Shown piece by piece: positions 17,357-26,399 of a stretch of DNA of 64,000 nucleotides. The stretch covers positions 1,387,501 to 1,451,500 of the forward strand of contig NZ_CP115463.1 in NCBI RefSeq assembly GCF_027912495.1. The letters run 5' to 3'. How positions within the stretch are numbered: position 1 is the stretch's first letter; each line of letters starts with the position of its first letter. A program made the position numbers and the translations under genes. The notes beneath the pieces are model-generated. The model made no database searches. It was not told where the DNA came from and saw only the letters and a list, made by a program, of their open reading frames with translations. Source of the DNA: Caulobacter sp. NIBR1757 (GTDB taxonomy: Bacteria > Pseudomonadota > Alphaproteobacteria > Caulobacterales > Caulobacteraceae).

Positions 17357-18477
17357 CCCCCGACATCCACGGCCACTGCGACGTCGCTTTCTCCGCCGTC
17401 TGGGAAGCCTTCGAGGCCAACTTCGCCGAGGGGCTGGAGTTGGGGGCGCGGTTCAGCCTGGTCTGCGAAGGGGAAGTGGTCGCCGACCTGTGGGCCGGTC
17501 ATGCCGACAAGGCGCAGACCCGGGCCTTCGACGAGCGCACCCTGACCATGGTCTATTCGACCACCAAGGCCGTGGCCGCGACGATGATCGCCCGCCTGGT
17601 CGAGCAGGGCAGGCTGACCTACGACCAGCCGGTGGCCACGGTCTGGCCGGAGTTCGCGGCGAACGGCAAGGGCGCGATCACCGTCGCCCAGGTTCTGTCG
17701 CATCAGGCGGGCCTGCCGGGTTTCGTTGAGCAGATGGACCCTGGCCTGTGGTTCGATCCCGCGGCCATCGCGGCCAAGCTGGCCGCCATGGCCCCGATGT
17801 GGCCGCCAGGCAGCGCCAGCGGCTATCATGCCCTGACCGTCGGCTATCTGACGGGCGAGATCTTCCGGCGGGTCGACGGCCGCTCGATGGGAACGGCGCT
17901 GAAGGCCGACATCTGCGATCCGGCCGGGCTGGACCTGTGGATCGGCCTGCCCGACAGCGAGCATGACCGCACCGCCGAGTTCAAGCCGCCGACCGCCCTG
18001 CCGGCCTTCGGCGAGGTCACCGATCCCAAGAAGGCCGCCTTCCTGACCCCCTGGGCGGCCCCGAACGGGCGCGGGCCGGAATGGCGGCGGATGGAAGTCC
18101 CGTCCGCCAATGGCCATGCGACGGCCGAGGCGCTGGCGAAGTTCATGGGCGCCCTGGCCGGGGACGGTGAGCTCGACGGGGTGCACATCCTGTCGCCGGC
18201 CGTGCGCGACCTGGCGCGGGCCCAGCAGATCAAGGGCCCGGACCTGGTGCTGCCGTTCGTGCTGAGCTGGGGCGCGGGATTCATGCGCAATCCGCCCAAC
18301 ATGTTCTTCGGCTCCGGCATCGGGACCTTCGGCCACAGCGGCTGGGGCGGATCCTGCGCCTTTGCCGATCCCGAGGCTGGTCTCGCCGGCGCCTATGTGA
18401 TGAACCGCCAGGACGTCCACCTGATCGGCGACCCGCGCAGCCGCCGGCTGATCAACGCGGCCTACGAGAGCCTCTAG
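17353..18477 (+). CDS. Beta-lactamase-fold serine hydrolase (EstB/class C-like)
   Basis: This 374-residue protein has the catalytic S-x-x-K as STTK (Ser69, Lys72), a Tyr-containing second motif in SGYHALTVGYLTGEI near residue 157, and the C-terminal GHSGWGGS triad-like motif. It lacks a signal peptide, so it is probably a cytoplasmic esterase of the beta-lactamase superfamily rather than a true beta-lactamase. It is coupled to the pyridoxal kinase by a 4-bp overlap. Its stop codon shares CTAG with the stop of the converging gene at 18474. Confidence 0.85.
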   Translation: MTPDIHGHCDVAFSAVWEAFEANFAEGLELGARFSLVCEGEVVADLWAGHADKAQTRAFDERTLTMVYSTTKAVAATMIARLVEQGRLTYDQPVATVWPEFAANGKGAITVAQVLSHQAGLPGFVEQMDPGLWFDPAAIAAKLAAMAPMWPPGSASGYHALTVGYLTGEIFRRVDGRSMGTALKADICDPAGLDLWIGLPDSEHDRTAEFKPPTALPAFGEVTDPKKAAFLTPWAAPNGRGPEWRRMEVPSANGHATAEALAKFMGALAGDGELDGVHILSPAVRDLARAQQIKGPDLVLPFVLSWGAGFMRNPPNMFFGSGIGTFGHSGWGGSCAFADPEAGLAGAYVMNRQDVHLIGDPRSRRLINAAYESL

Positions 18478-19805
18478 GCCGTCGCCAGGACTCCGGCGAT
18501 CTGTTCCTCGACGGCGGTGAACTTCGAGCGGCCGTGCAGCTCGCTCAGCGGCGCCGCCGTGCCGTTGACCAGATAGACCAGACCCCGGCCGCTCGAGGGA
18601 TCGACCCACAGGCCGGAGACCAGGCCGTAGGCGTCGCCGGGGTGACCGACCCAGCCGGCGCAACCGGGGAACAGGCTGTCGCCGCCCGTGTCGGTGAGGA
18701 TCTGCATGCCGAGGCCATAGGCCAGGATCGCGCCCCCATAGGCGTCGCCATTTGGTTTGGCGGCGTCGTAGCGCCAGACAGGGGTGGCCATCAGCCTGGC
18801 GGTCTCGGGGCGCAGCAGGCGGATGCCATTGACCTCTCCGCCGCCGGCGATCAGCCGGGCGATGATCTCCAGGTCGCGGGCGCTGGCCCGGAGGCCCCCC
18901 TGGGGCGAGAAGACGAAGCCGTTGCCGCCCTCGTACTCGTCCGGTTCCAGGCGCAGGATCTCGCCCTCCGGCGAGCGGGTGACGGAGATTTCCGGGAACT
19001 TGGGAATCGTCGTGTCGAACTGGGGCAGCCATGGCCCGGCGGCGTTCCATGGCCCCTCTTCGGAGGGCGCCTTGCGGTAGAGGGCGGCGCCGTAGTTGCG
19101 CAGGGCCTGGGGCACGCCCGACCAGTTGTAGCCGCACTCCAGGCCGAGGGGCTCGAACACCCGGCGGGTCATGTAGAGGTCGAAGCGCATGCCGGTCATG
19201 CGCTCGATCAGCTGGGCGATGACCGCGAAGTTGACGTCGGCATAGGCGAAATACTGGCCGGGCGGCTGCGAGGCCGGGCCGAACCAGGCGCCATTGTCCC
19301 ATTGCTTTCCGCCGGGGGTCAGGGCGTCGGCCAGCTGGCGGCCGAGGCCGACGGGATAGCTGGGACCATTGCGCAGGCCGCTGGTGTGGCTGAGCAGCAT
19401 GCGCGGGGTGATCGGGGTGTCGGGGAACAGCGGATGGCGCAGCTTGAAGCGCAGCAGTTCGGAGACGTCTTCGTCGAGGCCGATACGCTCCTGCTGCTGC
19501 AGCATCATGAAGCCGATGGCGCAGACCAGCTTGGAGATGCTGGCGATACGCATGGGCGACTCGGTGCGCATGATCCGGCCGGTGTCGAAGCCGTCGATGG
19601 CGTAGCCGCCGGCCTTGGCCAGGACGGCGGTCTGCTCGGCCTTGCGGAAGGCGATGACGGCGTAGCCGGGGATGGCGCGCTTCGGGTCGCCGGCGCCGGT
19701 CAGCAGGCGGCTGAAGGGGTCGTCTTGTGACAGGGCCGGGGAGGCCATGGCGGCGGCGGCCGTCGCCATCAGGGTCCGTCTGGAAATCACGCTCGGGGCC
19801 TCCAT
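18474..19805 (-). CDS. Exported serine hydrolase (class C beta-lactamase-like)
   Basis: This protein of about 443 residues has a twin-arginine-like signal (ISRRTLMATAAAAMASPALS). The S-x-x-K motif appears as SISK in MRIASISKLVCAIG near residue 92, and the Y-x-N-like motif as YADVNF near residue 195. A GHPGDAYG segment stands where the KTG/HxG motif is expected. Members act as D-alanyl peptidases, esterases or lactamases; which applies here cannot be read from sequence. ATG at 19805 is preferred because it places the RR motif near the N-terminus. Confidence 0.85.
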   Translation of the reverse strand: MEAPSVISRRTLMATAAAAMASPALSQDDPFSRLLTGAGDPKRAIPGYAVIAFRKAEQTAVLAKAGGYAIDGFDTGRIMRTESPMRIASISKLVCAIGFMMLQQQERIGLDEDVSELLRFKLRHPLFPDTPITPRMLLSHTSGLRNGPSYPVGLGRQLADALTPGGKQWDNGAWFGPASQPPGQYFAYADVNFAVIAQLIERMTGMRFDLYMTRRVFEPLGLECGYNWSGVPQALRNYGAALYRKAPSEEGPWNAAGPWLPQFDTTIPKFPEISVTRSPEGEILRLEPDEYEGGNGFVFSPQGGLRASARDLEIIARLIAGGGEVNGIRLLRPETARLMATPVWRYDAAKPNGDAYGGAILAYGLGMQILTDTGGDSLFPGCAGWVGHPGDAYGLVSGLWVDPSSGRGLVYLVNGTAAPLSELHGRSKFTAVEEQIAGVLATA

Positions 19806-19824
19806 TGAGATGTCACCATAGCCG

Positions 19825-20742
19825 CTATTCGGCGGGAGCAACCACCGTCCTGCGCGAGGCCCGCCAGGCGCCCCAGGCGAAGACGGCGACGCCGGCCCAG
19901 ATGAAGGCGAAGCTCAAGGCGCGCAGGGGGGTGAAGGCCTCTCCCAGCGCCAGGCCGACGAAGAACTGCAGGGTCGGGGCGACGAACTGCAGGAAGCCGA
20001 GGGCGGTGAGCGAGAGCCGCCGCGCCGACCAGGAGAACAGGGCCAGGGGCGCGACAGTGGCTGGCCCGGCGGCCAACAAAAGCAGGGCAATGTTCCAACC
20101 GCCCAGGAAGTGGCCGGCGCCGGTCGACTGCAGCCACAGGACATAGGCCAGGCCCGGCAGGGACAGGTAGGCGCATTCGAAGAACAGGCCGGTCTGGGCG
20201 TCGGCCTTCACCTGTTTGCGGATCACCCCGTAGGCGCAGAAGCTTATGCCGAGGCCGAGCGAGATCAGCGGCAGGTGACCGAGGGCGAGGGTCTGCACGC
20301 CGACGCCGATCGTGGCCAGGACGATGGCGATCTTGCCGGTCAGCGGCATGCGCTCGCGGAAGAACAGCGCCCCGACAGCCATATTGAGCAGGGGGTTGAT
20401 ATAGTAGCCGAGGCTGGCCTCGATGACCTTCTGATGGTTCACGGCCACCACATAGATCGTCCAGTTGATGAAGATGGCCGCCGTCGACAGGGCCAGCAGG
20501 CCCAGCGTCCGGGGCTCGGTCAGCACGCGGCGGACGTCGGCCCCCTGGCGCGAGAGCCAGACCAGACCGAGGGCCCAGAAGACGCTCCAGACCGTGCGAT
20601 GGGCGATCATCTCGGCCGTGCCGACGCCAAAGCCGCCGAGCAGGTGGAAGTAGAGGGGCAGGAAGCCCCAGATTCCGTAGGCTCCGAGGCCCGCGAACAG
20701 GGCGGCCTGGCCTTCATTCCGGGGTTTGGGCAAGGCACACAC
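19825..20742 (-). CDS. rarD: EamA-family permease RarD
   Basis: This protein of about 305 residues has ten hydrophobic segments in two EamA repeats. GIWGFLPLYFHLLG near the N-terminus, EMIAHRTVWSVFW and GYYINPLLNMAVGALFFRERM are hallmarks of RarD (chloramphenicol-sensitive protein), an inner-membrane drug/metabolite transporter. The start is either GTG at 20742 or TTG at 20733; GGAG lies only one base before the former but at good distance from the latter. It lies 73 bp downstream of asd, beyond a hairpin that may limit read-through. Confidence 0.88.
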   Translation of the reverse strand: MCALPKPRNEGQAALFAGLGAYGIWGFLPLYFHLLGGFGVGTAEMIAHRTVWSVFWALGLVWLSRQGADVRRVLTEPRTLGLLALSTAAIFINWTIYVVAVNHQKVIEASLGYYINPLLNMAVGALFFRERMPLTGKIAIVLATIGVGVQTLALGHLPLISLGLGISFCAYGVIRKQVKADAQTGLFFECAYLSLPGLAYVLWLQSTGAGHFLGGWNIALLLLAAGPATVAPLALFSWSARRLSLTALGFLQFVAPTLQFFVGLALGEAFTPLRALSFAFIWAGVAVFAWGAWRASRRTVVAPAE

Positions 20743-20755
20743 TCCAAAGGTAAGA

Positions 20756-20781
20756 GGCCCGGAACCTTGCGGTCCCGGGCC
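20756..20781 (-). terminator. Hairpin after asd, possible terminator or attenuator
   Basis: An 11-bp stem (20756-20766 with 20771-20781, one G-T pair) closes a tetraloop. The following leftward sequence TCTTACCTTT is only modestly T-rich, so termination may be partial and rarD may be read through. Confidence 0.5.
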
Positions 20782-20815
20782 CCCCGATGCGCTCCGCTTG
20801 TTGCGGATGTATCGA

Positions 20816-21853
20816 CTAGGCCAGGGCCTTCTGGTTGATCAGGCCGCGCTCGTGCAGCAGCTGGGCGATCTGGACGGCGTTGAGGGCGGCGCCCTTGCGC
20901 AGGTTGTCCGACACCACCCACAGCGACAGGCCGTGCTCGACGGTCGGATCGTTGCGGATGCGGCTGACGTAGACCGGGAACTCGCCCTGCACCTCTTTCG
21001 GGGTCGCGTAGCCGCCGTCCTCGCGCTTGTCGATGACGACCAGGCCAGGCGCTTCACGCAGGATTTCGCGGGCCGCGTCGTCGTCGAGCGGGGTGTGGAA
21101 CTCGATGTTCACCGACTCGCCGTGGCCGACGAAGACCGGCACGCGGACGCAGGTCGCCGAGACCTTGATGTCCGGATCGAGCATCTTGTGCGTCTCGTCC
21201 GCCATCTTGCGCTCTTCCTTGGTGTCGCCCGAGCCGTCGTCCAGGAAAACGTCGCACTGGGGGATGACGTTGAAGGCGATCTGCTTGTGGTAGACCTTGG
21301 GCGGCGGGGCGCCGAGGACGAAGACGCCCTTGGTCTGGTCCCACAGCTCGTCCATGGCCGCCTTGCCGGTGCCGGAGACGGACTGGTAGGTCGAGACGAC
21401 GATGCGCTTGATCTTGGCCGCGTCATGCAGGGGCTTGAGCGCCACCAGCAACCCCGCCGTCGTGCAGTTGGGGTTGGCGATGATATTCTTTTTCCGGAAG
21501 CCCTCGATGGCGTCGGGGTTCACCTCCGGCACGATCAGCGGCACGTCCGGGTCCATGCGGAAGTGGCTCGAGTTGTCGATGACGATGGGACCGGCGCGGC
21601 CGATCTTCTCACCCCAGGCCTTGGACACAGACCCACCGGCGCTCATCAGCACCAGGTCGACGGTCGAGAAGTCGAACTGTTCCAGATCCTTGCATTTCAG
21701 AATCTGCTCTTTGAAGGAGACTTCCATGCCCATGGATTTGCGGGACGCGATCGCATGGATCTCGTCGACCGGAAATTCCAGTTCCTCGAGGATGTTGAAC
21801 AGCTCGCGACCCACGTTGCCCGTGGCGCCGACGACGGCCACTCGGTAGCCCAT
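20816..21853 (-). CDS. asd: Aspartate-semialdehyde dehydrogenase
   Basis: This 345-residue NADPH-dependent enzyme reduces aspartyl phosphate to aspartate semialdehyde, the branch to lysine/diaminopimelate, methionine and threonine. The N-terminal VVGATGNVGRELFNILEE binds the cofactor. IDNSSHFRM is typical, and the catalytic cysteine is C130 in ANPNCTT. STYQSVSGTGKAAMDEL and the late VGHGESVNIEF segment, with its active-site His, are conserved. Length and ends fit the bacterial family. Confidence 0.97.
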   Translation of the reverse strand: MGYRVAVVGATGNVGRELFNILEELEFPVDEIHAIASRKSMGMEVSFKEQILKCKDLEQFDFSTVDLVLMSAGGSVSKAWGEKIGRAGPIVIDNSSHFRMDPDVPLIVPEVNPDAIEGFRKKNIIANPNCTTAGLLVALKPLHDAAKIKRIVVSTYQSVSGTGKAAMDELWDQTKGVFVLGAPPPKVYHKQIAFNVIPQCDVFLDDGSGDTKEERKMADETHKMLDPDIKVSATCVRVPVFVGHGESVNIEFHTPLDDDAAREILREAPGLVVIDKREDGGYATPKEVQGEFPVYVSRIRNDPTVEHGLSLWVVSDNLRKGAALNAVQIAQLLHERGLINQKALA

Positions 21854-22013
21854 CGGTAGTCTCCAGTTTTACTTAAGGCCGGGACGGATACGCCCCGGAC
21901 GGAACCCATGCAAGGCGAGGAAACCTCTTGGCCCGTTAAGGCCCCCTTTTCGGGCGGTTTGCACCGCGCCGATCGGGTCTAGGTCTGAGCCCACACTGTT
22001 GAGAGGCTCTGAT

Positions 22014-22328
22014 ATGGCGACCCTGTTCCTGACCTACAAGCTGAAAGCCGAAACTGCACCGGAAGACTTCGAGGCCTGGATACGGACCACGGACTACCCG
22101 GCCATGCGCGGCCTGCGGCGGGTGGCCTCCTATGTGAACTACAAGGCTACCGGCCTGCTGCTCGGCGAAGGCAGCCCCAGCGTCGACCACGTCGAGGTGT
22201 TCGACATTCCCGATCTCGCCGGCTTCGTGGCCGAGGACATGCCGGGCGGCGTGGTGCAGGCGATCATGGGCCAGTTCATGGGCCTGGTGGACAACCCGGA
22301 ATTCATCATCGCCGAGGCGGTGGTCTGA
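22014..22328 (+). CDS. Small HapK/REDY-like protein
   Basis: This 104-residue protein reads MATLFLTYKLKAETAPEDFEAWIRTTDYPAMRGLRRVASY, followed by GLLLGEGSPSVDHVEVFDIPDLAGF. This resembles small REDY/HapK-like proteins with a dimeric alpha/beta-barrel fold, named after a member of a prodigiosin-like gene cluster. No pigment genes are nearby, so that function should not be assumed. ATG at 22014 begins the folded domain; the longer frame adds only five residues. It is divergent from asd. Confidence 0.62.
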   Translation: MATLFLTYKLKAETAPEDFEAWIRTTDYPAMRGLRRVASYVNYKATGLLLGEGSPSVDHVEVFDIPDLAGFVAEDMPGGVVQAIMGQFMGLVDNPEFIIAEAVV

Positions 22329-22329
22329 C

Positions 22330-22830
22330 CTACCGCGCCCGGCGGTAGGTCAGGTCGAAGCTGGTCTTCCAGGTGGCGCCCTTGTCGGCCGAGGTTTCGC
22401 CGAACTGGCGGACGGTGCCGTCGGCGCCGGGGGTGTAGGTCATGCGGGTCAGGGTGCCGGCCCAGTCGCCCTGGATGACGATGGCGCTGCCGGTCCAGCC
22501 GCCGCGGAACTCGGCCCAGGCGCCGCTGGAATCGAGCCAGGTCTGGCGCCAGCCCTTTTCGTCGGGGCGCCAGGCGTTGAGGCTGCCGCCGCCGGTGCCC
22601 TTGAGCGGCTTCCAGTTCTCGCGCACGGCGCAGCCGCCGTAGAGCTTCTCGATGGTGCTGCGGGCGACCAGGACGTCCTGGCCGGTGGGGTAGACGTCCC
22701 ACTCGCCGACCCAGAAGTCGAACTGCCGGCGCTCGGGCTCCTGGCAGGGCGCCTGCGCGGGCGCGGTCTGGGCCAGGGCGGGCGTGGCGGCGATGGCCAG
22801 CGCGGCGGCGGCAAGCAGTGACTTGAACAT
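22330..22830 (-). CDS. Exported DUF1579-like protein of unknown function
   Basis: This 166-residue protein has a signal peptide (MFKSLLAAAALAIAATPALAQ). The pattern CQEPERRQFDFWVGEWDVYPTGQ followed by alternating strands (GGWTGSAIVIQGDW, LTRMTYTPGADGTVRQ) suggests a lipocalin-like beta barrel. FDFWVGEWDV is the signature seen in DUF1579 and similar proteins. GGACT lies upstream of the ATG at 22830. Its stop is one base from that of the converging HapK-like gene. Confidence 0.68.
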   Translation of the reverse strand: MFKSLLAAAALAIAATPALAQTAPAQAPCQEPERRQFDFWVGEWDVYPTGQDVLVARSTIEKLYGGCAVRENWKPLKGTGGGSLNAWRPDEKGWRQTWLDSSGAWAEFRGGWTGSAIVIQGDWAGTLTRMTYTPGADGTVRQFGETSADKGATWKTSFDLTYRRAR

Positions 22831-22885
22831 GGGGAGTCCTCCCGAATCGACCCTCGGCACAGCGTGACCGGCGGCGCGTTAAGCT

Positions 22886-23779
22886 TCAATCACCAGAACG
22901 TCGGCGGACGAAATCGATGAAGGCCCGAAGCGGCCCCGGCACCAGGCGGCGGCTGGGATAGTAGAGGCTGGGACCCGGGAAATGCTGGGCCCAGTCGGGG
23001 AGCAGTTCGACGAGGCGGCCGTCGGCCAGCTCGGCCTCGACGAAGCCCGGGAAGGTGAACATCAGCCCGACGCCGCCGACCGCGCCGGCGACCAGGGCCT
23101 CGATAGCGTTGGTGATCAGGGGCGCCCGGGCCGGGGTGACGCGCAGGATCTCGCCGTCCTTCTCGAACTCCCAGGGGGTCATGGCCCCGCTCGGGAAGCG
23201 GTGGCGGACGCAGGCGTGGGCGGCCAGCTCAGAGGGGTGAGTGGGCGTCCCCCGGGCGGCGAGGTAGGCGGGCGAGGCGACCAGGGCGAAGCGCATCGGC
23301 GGGCCGATGGGGATGGCAATCATGTCCTGCTCCAGCGCCTCCTCGAAGCGCACGCCGGCGTCGAAGCCGGCGGCGAAGATATCGACGAAGCTGTCCTCGA
23401 CGATGACCTCGACGGTGACGCCGGGGTTCTCGGCCAGGAAGCCCGGCAACATCGGCGGCAGAATCAGGCGGGCGACGACGCCGGAGACGTTGAGGCGCAG
23501 CGTGCCCATCGGGGTGTCGCGGAAGGCGTTGACCGCCTCCAGGGCGCTGGCGACGCCGCCCAGCGCCGGTTCCAGCCGCTCGAGCAGGCGCGCCCCGGCT
23601 TCGGTCAGGGAGACGCTGCGGGTGGTGCGGTTGAGCAGGCGCACGCCTAGTCGGTCCTCCAGCCGGCGCACGGCCTGGCTGAGAGTCGAGGCGGAGACCT
23701 GGCGGCCGACGGCGGCGGTGCGGAACCCCCGGGCCCGGGCCACGGCGGTGAAGGCGTCGAGATCGGCAAGATCGATCAT
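22886..23779 (-). CDS. LysR-family transcriptional regulator
   Basis: This 297-residue regulator has the N-terminal helix-turn-helix LADLDAFTAVARARGFRTAAVGRQVSASTLSQAVRRLEDRLGVRLLNRTTRSVSLTEAG, followed by the two-lobed substrate-binding domain. It is divergent from an aldo/keto reductase gene with a 94-bp gap, the usual arrangement in which a LysR protein controls its neighbour and itself. The inducer is not predictable. Confidence 0.92.
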   Translation of the reverse strand: MIDLADLDAFTAVARARGFRTAAVGRQVSASTLSQAVRRLEDRLGVRLLNRTTRSVSLTEAGARLLERLEPALGGVASALEAVNAFRDTPMGTLRLNVSGVVARLILPPMLPGFLAENPGVTVEVIVEDSFVDIFAAGFDAGVRFEEALEQDMIAIPIGPPMRFALVASPAYLAARGTPTHPSELAAHACVRHRFPSGAMTPWEFEKDGEILRVTPARAPLITNAIEALVAGAVGGVGLMFTFPGFVEAELADGRLVELLPDWAQHFPGPSLYYPSRRLVPGPLRAFIDFVRRRSGD

Positions 23780-23873
23780 TGTGCATATTTCCGTACGGGC
23801 CGTGGCGACTTGAGGGGATTATCGCACAGCGGGGCTCGGCGCATAAGACCGCTCGAAGACAAGGAGAGCTTTC

Positions 23874-24869
23874 ATGCAGACCCGCCAACTCGGCCGTACC
23901 GGCCCCAAAGTTTCCGCCCTCGGCCTCGGCGCCATGGGCATGAGCGACATGTACGGCCCCAGCGACCGGGCCGAGAGCCTCGCCACCGTCCATGCCGCCC
24001 TCGATGCCGGGATCACCCTGATCGACACCGGCGACTTCTACGGCAGCGGCCACAACGAGATGCTTCTGGCCGAGGCGCTGCGGGGCGTGCCGCGCGACCG
24101 CTACGAGCTGAGCGTCAAGTTCGGGGCCCTGCGCGGGCCGGATGGCGCCTTCGTCGGCTATGACGGCCGGCCCGACGCGATGAAGAACTACCTGACCATG
24201 TCGCTGCGCCGGCTGCAGGTCGACTATGTCGACGTCTACCGCCTGTCGCGGCTGGATCCGGCGGTGCCGATCGAGGACACCGTCGGGGCCATCGGCGAGA
24301 TGGTGCAGGCCGGCTACGTGCGCCATATCGGCCTGTCCGAGGTCGGGGCCGACACCATCCGCAGGGCCGCCGCCACCCACGCCATCAGCGACCTGCAGAT
24401 CGAGTATTCGGTGATCAGCCGCGGCATCGAGACGGCCATCCTGCCGACCTGCCGCGAGCTGGGCATCGGGGTCACGGCCTATGGCGTGCTGGCCCGGGGG
24501 CTGATCAGCGGCCACTGGAGCAAGGACCGCAAGGCGGCCGGGCGCGACCTGCGCGGTTTCAGTCCGCGGTTCGTGGGCGAGAACCTCGACCATAACCTCG
24601 GCATTGCCGGGACGCTTGGCCGGCTGGCGGAGGCCAAGGGTGCGACCACGGCCCAGCTGGCCATCGCCTGGGTGGCGGCGCAGGGGCAGGACATCATCCC
24701 GCTGGTCGGGGCCCGCAGGCGCGAGCGGCTGGCCGAGGCGCTCGGCGCGCTGGACGTCAGCCTGACGGCCGAGGATCTGGCCGCCATCGAAGCGGCGATC
24801 CCCAAGGGTGCCGCCCAGGGCGACCGCTATCCGACGGCGATGATGGCCCACCTCGACAGCGAGAAATAG
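23874..24869 (+). CDS. Aldo/keto reductase (lacks the usual catalytic His)
   Basis: This 331-residue TIM-barrel oxidoreductase is NADPH-linked. It begins MQTRQLGRTGPKVSALGLGAMGMSD and has the catalytic Tyr in DTGDFYGSGHNE and the Lys in LSVKFG. The motif normally reading YYQHRVDP with the catalytic His is YRLSRLDPAVPIEDT here, so the His is absent; HIGLSE follows normally. The late KGATTAQLAIAWVAAQG...PLVGAR region binds the cofactor. AAGGAG lies upstream of the ATG. It is probably controlled by the divergent LysR protein. Confidence 0.9.
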   Translation: MQTRQLGRTGPKVSALGLGAMGMSDMYGPSDRAESLATVHAALDAGITLIDTGDFYGSGHNEMLLAEALRGVPRDRYELSVKFGALRGPDGAFVGYDGRPDAMKNYLTMSLRRLQVDYVDVYRLSRLDPAVPIEDTVGAIGEMVQAGYVRHIGLSEVGADTIRRAAATHAISDLQIEYSVISRGIETAILPTCRELGIGVTAYGVLARGLISGHWSKDRKAAGRDLRGFSPRFVGENLDHNLGIAGTLGRLAEAKGATTAQLAIAWVAAQGQDIIPLVGARRRERLAEALGALDVSLTAEDLAAIEAAIPKGAAQGDRYPTAMMAHLDSEK

Positions 24870-24935
24870 TTTACCTCGCGGGTCATGGCGGAGGGGTCGG
24901 CGCGCTGGCATGCTGGCGCAAACGGAGCCTTCGCC

Positions 24936-25322
24936 ATGACCTTCGACGCCGCCGCCCTGCCGTTCGCCAAGCTGATGGGCGTGGAGTTCACTGAGGCCAC
25001 CAAGGATAGGGTGGTCGGCAGGCTGCTGGTCCGCGACGACCTCTGCACAGCCGGGTCCATCCTGCATGGCGGGGCGGTGATGGCCTTCGCCGACAGCCTC
25101 GGCGCGGTCGGCGGCTTTCTCAATCTCGCGGCCGGCCAGCACACCACGACCATCGAGAGCAAGACCAACTTCCTCGGCGCCGCCAAGGCCGGGACGACGG
25201 TGACGGGAACCGCGACGCCGCTGCACATCGGCGGCCGCACCAGCGTCTGGCAGACGCGGATCGAGCGGGAGGACGGCAAGTTGGTGGGGCTGGTGATCCA
25301 GACGCAGATGGTGCTGGGTTAA
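24936..25322 (+). CDS. PaaI-family hotdog-fold thioesterase
   Basis: This 128-residue hotdog protein has the catalytic pattern HGGAVMAFADSLGAVGGFLNL, followed by TTTIESKTNFLGAAKAGTTVTGTATPLHIGGRTSVWQTRI. Relatives hydrolyse aromatic or medium-chain acyl-CoA thioesters. ATG at 24936 has CGGAG upstream at normal spacing; the longer frame lacks this. The TAA stop lies inside the TTAA end of a palindromic element. Confidence 0.88.
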   Translation: MTFDAAALPFAKLMGVEFTEATKDRVVGRLLVRDDLCTAGSILHGGAVMAFADSLGAVGGFLNLAAGQHTTTIESKTNFLGAAKAGTTVTGTATPLHIGGRTSVWQTRIEREDGKLVGLVIQTQMVLG

Positions 25323-25491
25323 CCTCCCTCCCCGAATGGGGAGGGTAGGCCGACAGGCCGGGTGGGGCAGTGGGTCACCATCGCCCGCCGGTTAAGCGTC
25401 TCAGCGCATCGTCTCGAAGGTCAGTGACCGACTTCCCCACCCGACGCGCGTAACCGCGCGTCTGCCCTCCCCATTCGGGGAGGGAGGTTAA
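25319..25491. repeat. MITE-like palindromic element, family B, copy 1
   Basis: This 173-bp element is bounded by TTAACCTCCCTCCCCGAATG and its exact inverse; the arms (25319-25345 and 25465-25491) match perfectly over 27 bp. The inner flanks differ, one with GGCCG-type and one with GACGCGCG-type hairpins. A second copy at 28200-28334 is in the opposite orientation. Both neighbouring genes end on the terminal TAA of this element. No gene is seen inside. Confidence 0.85.
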
Positions 25492-26345
25492 ACCAGCGCC
25501 CGCTTGTAGAGCGCCAGCAGCTCGGCCCAGGCCCGTTCGGCTTCCGGCTCGTTGTAGGCGGCGGAACCCGGGACGCACCAGCCGTGGTTGGCCTTGTAGA
25601 CCTCGACCTTCGCTTTCACGCCGGCGTCGTCCATCGCCTTCTTGAGGAGGGTCTTGCCCTCGGGATACTTGGCGTCATCGTCCTGGGCGACGCCGAACGT
25701 CATCTCCGCCTTGATCTTCGGGGCCAGCAGGTGGGGGCTGTCGGGGGCGGCGGAGACCAGGCCGCCGCCGTGCCAGCTGGCGCCGGCGCCGACGCGGTCG
25801 GGACGAATGGCGGCGGCGCGCATGACGATGGCGCCGCCCATGCAATAGCCGGTGAAGCCGATCTTCGCCTTCGACACGTGGTGGCTCTTGTCCAGCCAGT
25901 CGACGAAGGCGGCGGTGTCGATGTCGATGGTCTTCGTGGTCATTTTCCCGCGCAGGCCGAAGACGATGGCGCGGTCCTCGGGCTTGGCGAAGTCGAAGGT
26001 CTCCGGCACGACCGGCGCCTTGGCGTCGCGGTAGTAGGGGTTGATGACCAGCACGCTGTAGCCGGCTGTCGCCAGCCGCCGGCCCATGCGGCGGAAAGCG
26101 GGGCGCAGGCCGACGATGTCCGGGATGATGACCACGCCGGGCGCTTTCTTCTTGCCATGGAAGAAGGCGGCGTCACAGGTTCCGTCCGGCGTGGGGACGC
26201 TGACGTCCATCTCCATGATGCCGTCCTCGGCCAGGGCCGGGGCGGCGACCGCCGAGCCGATAGCCAGCGAGGCGAGGCCGAAGCCCCGTCGGGAGATTTT
26301 CGGATCGTGGCGGATGCCGGGAGGGGTGTCGTCGTCGCGGGCCAT
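25488..26345 (-). CDS. Exported dienelactone hydrolase family protein
   Basis: This 285-residue alpha/beta hydrolase has a twin-arginine signal (ISRRGFGLASLAIGSAVAAPALA), unusual for cytoplasmic dienelactone hydrolases. The nucleophile motif is GYCMGG with the typical Cys near residue 166, the acid probably lies in GVAQDDDAKYP, and the His in NHGWCVPG. It probably acts on ester or lactone substrates in the periplasm. Its stop codon comes from the end of a family B repeat. It follows an EcsC gene in the same direction. Confidence 0.87.
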   Translation of the reverse strand: MARDDDTPPGIRHDPKISRRGFGLASLAIGSAVAAPALAEDGIMEMDVSVPTPDGTCDAAFFHGKKKAPGVVIIPDIVGLRPAFRRMGRRLATAGYSVLVINPYYRDAKAPVVPETFDFAKPEDRAIVFGLRGKMTTKTIDIDTAAFVDWLDKSHHVSKAKIGFTGYCMGGAIVMRAAAIRPDRVGAGASWHGGGLVSAAPDSPHLLAPKIKAEMTFGVAQDDDAKYPEGKTLLKKAMDDAGVKAKVEVYKANHGWCVPGSAAYNEPEAERAWAELLALYKRALV

Positions 26346-26399
26346 GGGGAACTCCTGGGGGATGAGCAGGAGATAGTCTGGATCAGGGCAACGGCGAGG

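Noticed and set aside
18474..18477. Possible fusion or frameshift between the two converging serine hydrolases
   Set aside because: The genes are on opposite strands and merely share CTAG as their stop codons; both are complete.
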